From NCBI GenBank assembly GCA_964020085.1, contig OZ026606.1:15850849-15914848 (forward strand): DNA of 64,000 bases, read 5' to 3'. Positions 60,701 through 64,000 of this stretch are shown piece after piece (position 1 is the first letter of the stretch; every line of letters starts with the position of its first letter). The stretch is from Micromussa lordhowensis (Eukaryota > Cnidaria > Anthozoa > Scleractinia > Lobophylliidae). Both the position numbers and the translations under genes were made by a program. The notes under the pieces were generated by a model. It was not told where the DNA came from and made no database searches. It saw only the letters and a program-made list of their open reading frames with translations.

Positions 60701-63586
60701 TTTTCTTTATTAAACTCTTTCCGGAAAAGCACGAAATACCACTTGGACACCACATTTAGGTAAATAGCTTATTTTTAGTGGGGTTGTGGAGGGGAAAGGG
60801 TCCAAAAGGACATCAAATTAAAGATATACATGTATAATTTGTCTGCAGTAATTTTTATAGCCTTTTAAAATATGTGACTATTACCTTTATTGTGTCTTGC
60901 AGGTGAAGCAAGTTGTACTGTTCTGTATATGCATATTGTATTGTATTAATCCAGATGAACACTGCATTATCAACTACAATATAAGTGACAGTAAGCAGAT
61001 GTTAATATTACAACACCATTACTGATGCCGTATGTGTTTATCAGCTGCCAAAAATAATATCGAAAGACTTTGTAGAAACTGGCTTTAAGACTTTATTTAA
61101 GACTTAAGACTTTAAGACTTTACTGAATTAAGACGTTTATTAAGACTTTAAGACTTTAATGAATTAAGTTGAGAATTACAGATGGATGTGGAATTATTAC
61201 TCCTGCTTACAAAGAGAATAAGATGCTTTCAACACTTGTGTTAGCTGCCACTTGAGCTGTTGAAACTCATTCTTTGCAAAAGACATCGGTTACAAACATA
61301 TAAAATGACTCTCTAAACTGCACATATAATTACAGAGTTAAAACTACTTTGAAACTCCATCTATGTAGGTTTCTTAAAGTCAAGAATGTCAATTAACAAG
61401 TGAAATCCACCTGAACTCACTACATGTGTCAGAACTTAACTTGGAAATGAACGTATAGCTTTACAGTGGAATATAGAAATACAAACAACTTAAAATTAGC
61501 GGCTTTATATCATGTTCATATACATGAACATATACTTGTAGAGTAACATCAGTCCTTTATATTAGGAGTACAATTAAATGAAACTACTAGACCCCATCAC
61601 AAAAGAACACGAATATTTACAGAATGTGTCAATCTGTCTCTGTTAATTCAATACAAATCTTGCAATGTTTATTTGAAGTATAAGGTATCCTTACTGTTTC
61701 AGCTTATACCTGTCAAATTTTTATTCAGTTCTTAAAATGGTTGTTATCATGCTGTACCTCTACTTACATGTGTGTCCTGCTGCTGTAAAGATTATGTTAT
61801 TTATAACTAAGCAAAAAAATGTATAATCTGCATGTATAGGAGACTGTCGGCAAAAATGTCTCCTCTTAGCTTTTTTGTGCAACATTATGGTGGTCAGTAT
61901 TTCAGTGGATTTAATAAAAGCAGTGTTCATCTTTTTTTGTTTTGTTTTGCTCTGTTGAAATCTATTTCAAATATATAATAAAAAGTTATTTATTATAAAA
62001 TGATTTTACCAGAGATGATTTTACCAAAATGATTTTTACCACCAACCATATTTGGTCATCAGAACCCATGCATAACATTTGACCAAAAGATGTTAATTTT
62101 CCTGTTTTTCAGTGCGGTACCAATGATCAATTCCTCTTCTCGTTTCATTCAACTACCTTATAGGCCATTTCCAAGTTGCCTTTTGCCGGCCTCTGTGTCA
62201 AAACGAGTCTAAGTGCGAAACCATTCATATGACTCCTGCTTATAGGTTCATTTTCATGTCAATCAAACTCAGTTTCGTATAAATGGTTTCGCATTAAGAC
62301 TCGTTTTCAAACAGGAACAAGGATACATTCATCTATGAGCTGGCTCACAGGAGCCTTTGATTTTTATACCCAACACCACTTTCAAACCCAGACATCTTTG
62401 AAACCCAAATTCCTTGTGATGGTACTTAAAGCACTTCCGAAAATGAGTCCACCCAACTCCGACCCACTTAAGATGTTTCAAATCCAAATACCTTCTAAAC
62501 CACAATCTGCGTTACAGTGCGACTACTCTAACCAAGGCCACCCGACAGAATTTTCTACAAATTTAACGAATGAAAATCGTGGAGGTCAACAATAGTTTTC
62601 TAGCAAATTATCTAAAATGACCACAAATCTGTTGCCTTTGAGATGTACAGCTTGATCACAAAGTTAATTTGTTGCAAAACTATTGTTATCCTCCGCGATT
62701 TTTATTTAATAAATTTGTGGAACTTTTTGTTGGGTGGCCTTGGTTGGAGTAGTCGCACTGTAATGTTGGTGAACGCAGTGTACCTCGATTGTTCAACTGA
62801 AGCGTGGAAATGTTTTCAGGTTCTCCAGGAATACAGCAAGCCAAATCAAAGTTTCATCTGTGCTAGCAGACAAGAAGATATTCTGGAAAGCATTTTGAAG
62901 ATCATTGACGACACCTACTCCGAGAACCACAACGTAAGGAGTAGAAACGGTGAGCAAGTTTTAGATATACTGAAAGTATTTGAATCCTACCACATTTTCT
63001 CGTTCGTGCCGTTCGTTCATTTACTCATTCACTGTTCGTTTACTCGCTCGTTCCTTCGTGCACGCGTTCTTTAGGCTCGTTTGCTTTTTCATTTCTTTGT
63101 TCATTTGTTTGCCTGTAATGTTAGCTTGTTCATTCCCTGCGTCACTCAGTTTTCCTGAACAATGTGTTTGCTATAAAGCTAGAGTTATTTTTGTTAGATT
63201 TTTAATGCACTCTTTTGCTTTTGATATGTTGTTAAATTTCGAAGAAGGTAAGATCAGAGCGAAGATAAAAAAAAGGCACTGAAAACCGCAGTTTCGAGAG
63301 CAAAACTGAAGAAGAATTTTGTTTGTTTGTGTCAGAGTAGTGTGTTAATAGTCTTTATACCTCTGTCAATGAATAGCTCCAGCTAAAGAAGTTTTTTGAG
63401 TTTCTGTTGAAAGAGTTTGTTCCCTGATATTTATATACCTTTGTAAATATAATAACAATTCATTTTGTTTTTATTTTTGCAGAAGAGTTTCAAGACTTCT
63501 TGTCCAATAATGATGAATTAACTGTTTTACTGTCCAGTTTACTACCTCGTGTTGGAAATCACGTGCGAGAGTCCATACTCATCTGA
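45720..63586 (+). CDS. LPCAT: Lysophospholipid acyltransferase LPCAT1/2/4-like with EF-hands
   Basis: Fifteen coding exons: 45720-45842, 47381-47523, 48530-48750, 50316-50450, 50600-50641, 52082-52131, 52331-52365, 53130-53184, 53504-53533, 53783-53835, 54750-54875, 55298-55448, 57177-57275, 62820-62949 and 63483-63586. Every junction is GT/AG and in phase; total 498 aa. The family re-acylates lysophosphatidylcholine (and, for LPCAT2, makes PAF) at the ER and lipid droplets. A hydrophobic helix (about residues 42-70) anchors it. Acyltransferase motif HSSFLD (131-136, HX4D) and IFPEGTCTNR (about 203-212) are present, followed by FKPGAFIPGCPVQPV. The first EF-hand loop DSDKDGHISLQD (355-366) is intact; the second (from FDRENQGVVDF) lacks the final acidic residue; the third and fourth are degenerate. 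The last two exons were assigned by phase and by the resemblance of EEFQDFLSNNDEL to the LPCAT tail; they are the least certain part. Vertebrate C-terminal retrieval signals are absent. Confidence 0.9.
46697..47058. mobile_element. Non-autonomous DNA element, GGCCCTGTCCACACTAAT termini
   Basis: Left end GGCCCTGTCCACACTAAT and right end ATTAGTGTGGATGGGGAC form imperfect terminal inverted repeats, with internal repeats of the CCACACTAA word. 362 bp, non-coding, in LPCAT intron 1. Confidence 0.6.
49424..49765 (+). repeat. MITE copy, half of an inverted pair in LPCAT intron 3
   Basis: It starts with a hairpin (ATTATTCCATGAGC ... GCGAATGGAATAAT) followed by a ~200-bp body with GACATTTGCCGCATTCATTT and ATAATGGCTGGTAACCGAGA, and ends GAGGTTGAGAATTTAAT. 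An inverted copy lies at 49950-50220. Confidence 0.7.
49950..50220 (-). repeat. MITE copy, second half of the inverted pair
   Basis: Inverted copy of 49424-49765: ATTCTCAACCTCGGATAATG, CGGTTACCAGCCATTATACC, GAATGCGGCAAATGTCGCTC and then the hairpin with CATTCGCGCTTGTTGGATA. It ends about 95 bp before the exon 4 acceptor of LPCAT. Confidence 0.7.
50681..51636. mobile_element. Inverted, tandem-repeat-filled element built on the ACCTGTGAAA word
   Basis: The left half is dominated by AACCTGTGAAAAA and AACATGTGAACAAAAT, the right half by the complement TTTTTCACAGGTTTT, so the element is roughly an inverted repeat of about 955 bp. In the left half a unit of about 50-60 bp containing GAAGAAATTTCACATTCCAA is repeated four to five times (about 50815-51090). 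No coding potential. It begins only 40 bp after LPCAT exon 5. Confidence 0.7.
52620..52690 (+). repeat. tRNA-like SINE head
   Basis: TGGTTAGTGTACTTGCC (A-box-like) and GGTTTAAGTTCAAGCTC (B-box-like) stand about 35 bases apart, as in tRNA-derived SINEs. A tail-like TTCTTAAGCAAGACA is at about 52917. It is in LPCAT intron 7. Confidence 0.45.
52872..52920. repeat. Short hairpin
   Basis: ACACAACACAACGACCCT and AGGGTCATTGTGTTGTGT form a stem of about 18 bp with one mismatch around a CACCC loop. Confidence 0.7.
54601..54626 (+). repeat. (CAA)n microsatellite
   Basis: About eight CAA units in LPCAT intron 10. Confidence 0.9.
55655..56239. mobile_element. Non-autonomous element with CCCATTGA ends, piggyBac-like?
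   Basis: Left CCCATTGAGCCCCG, preceded by TTAA; right CCGGGGGTCAATGGG, followed by TAGAA. A CCC end next to TTAA suggests piggyBac-type insertion, but the right TTAA is not preserved. 585 bp, no transposase, in LPCAT intron 12. Confidence 0.5.
57700..57753 (+). repeat. (AAT)n microsatellite at the LINE 3' end
   Basis: About 14 AAT units with minor interruptions. Position and strand fit the 3' tail of the LINE on the minus strand. Confidence 0.85.
57706..59337 (-). pseudogene. LINE (non-LTR retrotransposon) reverse transcriptase, 5'-truncated
   Basis: The minus-strand frame 59337-58426 (303 aa) reads as a reverse transcriptase: APLHKDGPRDDVDNYRPIVV, ISIDFKKAFDLVNHETLLKK, GIPQRTMVGPMLFLIFIND and the catalytic box IYADDATL. 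The frame is then broken by stops, but it continues recognisably (SPYLKRNQR, YYKAVIKPVTLYGANIWN) to about 58050. The 3' end is an (AAT)n run at about 57706-57753. There is no endonuclease domain in this frame. The motif normally seen as G-x-PQGS-x-LGP is PQRTMVGP, another sign of decay. It belongs to the CR1/L2/Jockey-like group, inferred from motif style. It sits in the large intron 13 of LPCAT, on the opposite strand. Confidence 0.85.
59690..60230 (+). pseudogene. Degraded endonuclease-like relic of a transposon
   Basis: In shifting frames the plus strand reads fragments such as QLNNQYTTG, TQIDHVYTN and ALESYYSNHKPIYI. This pattern (Asp-His-x-Tyr ... Ser-x-His-Lys-Pro) resembles the C-terminal end of exonuclease-endonuclease-phosphatase domains in LINEs and some Helitrons. 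Many stops make it clearly dead. In LPCAT intron 13. Confidence 0.35.
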
Positions 63587-64000
63587 CAGAACTTTGTATA
63601 ATGCTAATTATGCATTAATTAGTGCAAATTTCACCTTTTGTACTGAGAACATTACTAGTAAGACGAAATGGAAAGTTAACGTAGAGATGTCACTACAACT
63701 GGAACTTTCTGAATTCTTAGTCACGGTACTTTGAGTTATTTTGGCCAATTATAAAAGTACTTTTGAATTTAGAAAACATGAAAATAATTGTGTAATAAGA
63801 TAGAAAAACAACACCAAAGACATAATAATAGACCATAAAGGAACAAGGATGGTCAAGGATGGAGAAGATTGACAAGGATTACAAACGACAAACTTGAAAA
63901 CTTTAGGCCAAATTTTTCAAGATGTGCAGACTATGACGTAATTCCTGTTAAGTCAGCTTTACGTGAATGGTTAAATTGAGTCTCGAAGCAATTTTGGAGA
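63587..64000. other. 3' flank of LPCAT
   Basis: Presumed 3' UTR and downstream sequence. No gene or clear poly(A) signal in a strong context was seen. Confidence 0.4.

Overview
The window is animal nuclear DNA: AT-rich, with intron-split genes, GT/AG splice sites and many transposable-element relics. The gene families together with Penelope-like retroelements and many small palindromic elements suggest a cnidarian, probably an anthozoan such as a stony coral. That is an inference from general character; no search was run.

Five host genes can be read. (1) 952-2670 (+): last two coding exons of an unrecognised Ser/Arg-rich disordered protein. (2) 12098-3306 (-): a complete five-exon kelch-like gene (BTB, BACK, six kelch repeats, 603 aa). 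(3) 13505-20192 (+): complete ten-exon EIF2S2, translation initiation factor eIF2 beta (343 aa). (4) 29599-24514 (-): a complete three-exon OSGIN-type FAD-dependent oxidoreductase (487 aa). (5) 45720-63586 (+): a complete fifteen-exon LPCAT1/2/4-type lysophospholipid acyltransferase with EF-hands (498 aa). All intron phases and reading frames in genes 2-5 close exactly. KLHL and EIF2S2 are divergent over 1.4 kb; EIF2S2 and OSGIN are convergent; OSGIN and LPCAT are divergent over 16 kb. These are independent housekeeping or regulatory genes, not a pathway cluster.

The rest is mobile DNA. At least four Penelope-like (PLE) copies occur, at 7.5-9.1, 27.26-27.74, 28.07-28.25 and 34.45-34.95 kb. 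Three carry hammerhead-ribozyme-like motifs just 3' of the endonuclease ORF, and the copy at 27672-27719 looks intact. An inverted pair of PLE tails lies in an EIF2S2 intron. LINE relics lie at 5.0-5.5 and 57.7-59.3 kb. DNA elements with clear terminal inverted repeats lie at 4286-6360 (with a Myb/SANT-like ORF), 5472-5839, 6640-7177 (TTA target duplication, full of GGGTAACCC palindromes), 25964-26687, 46697-47058 and 55655-56239.

The most striking structure is a 3980-bp fold-back element at 40716-44695. Its two ~1.44-kb arms are almost identical and inverted, and each is built from ~167-bp tandem units that contain a GGGGATACCC hairpin. A second inverted, tandem-repeat-filled element lies in an LPCAT intron at 50681-51636. 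No tRNA, rRNA or CRISPR array was found.
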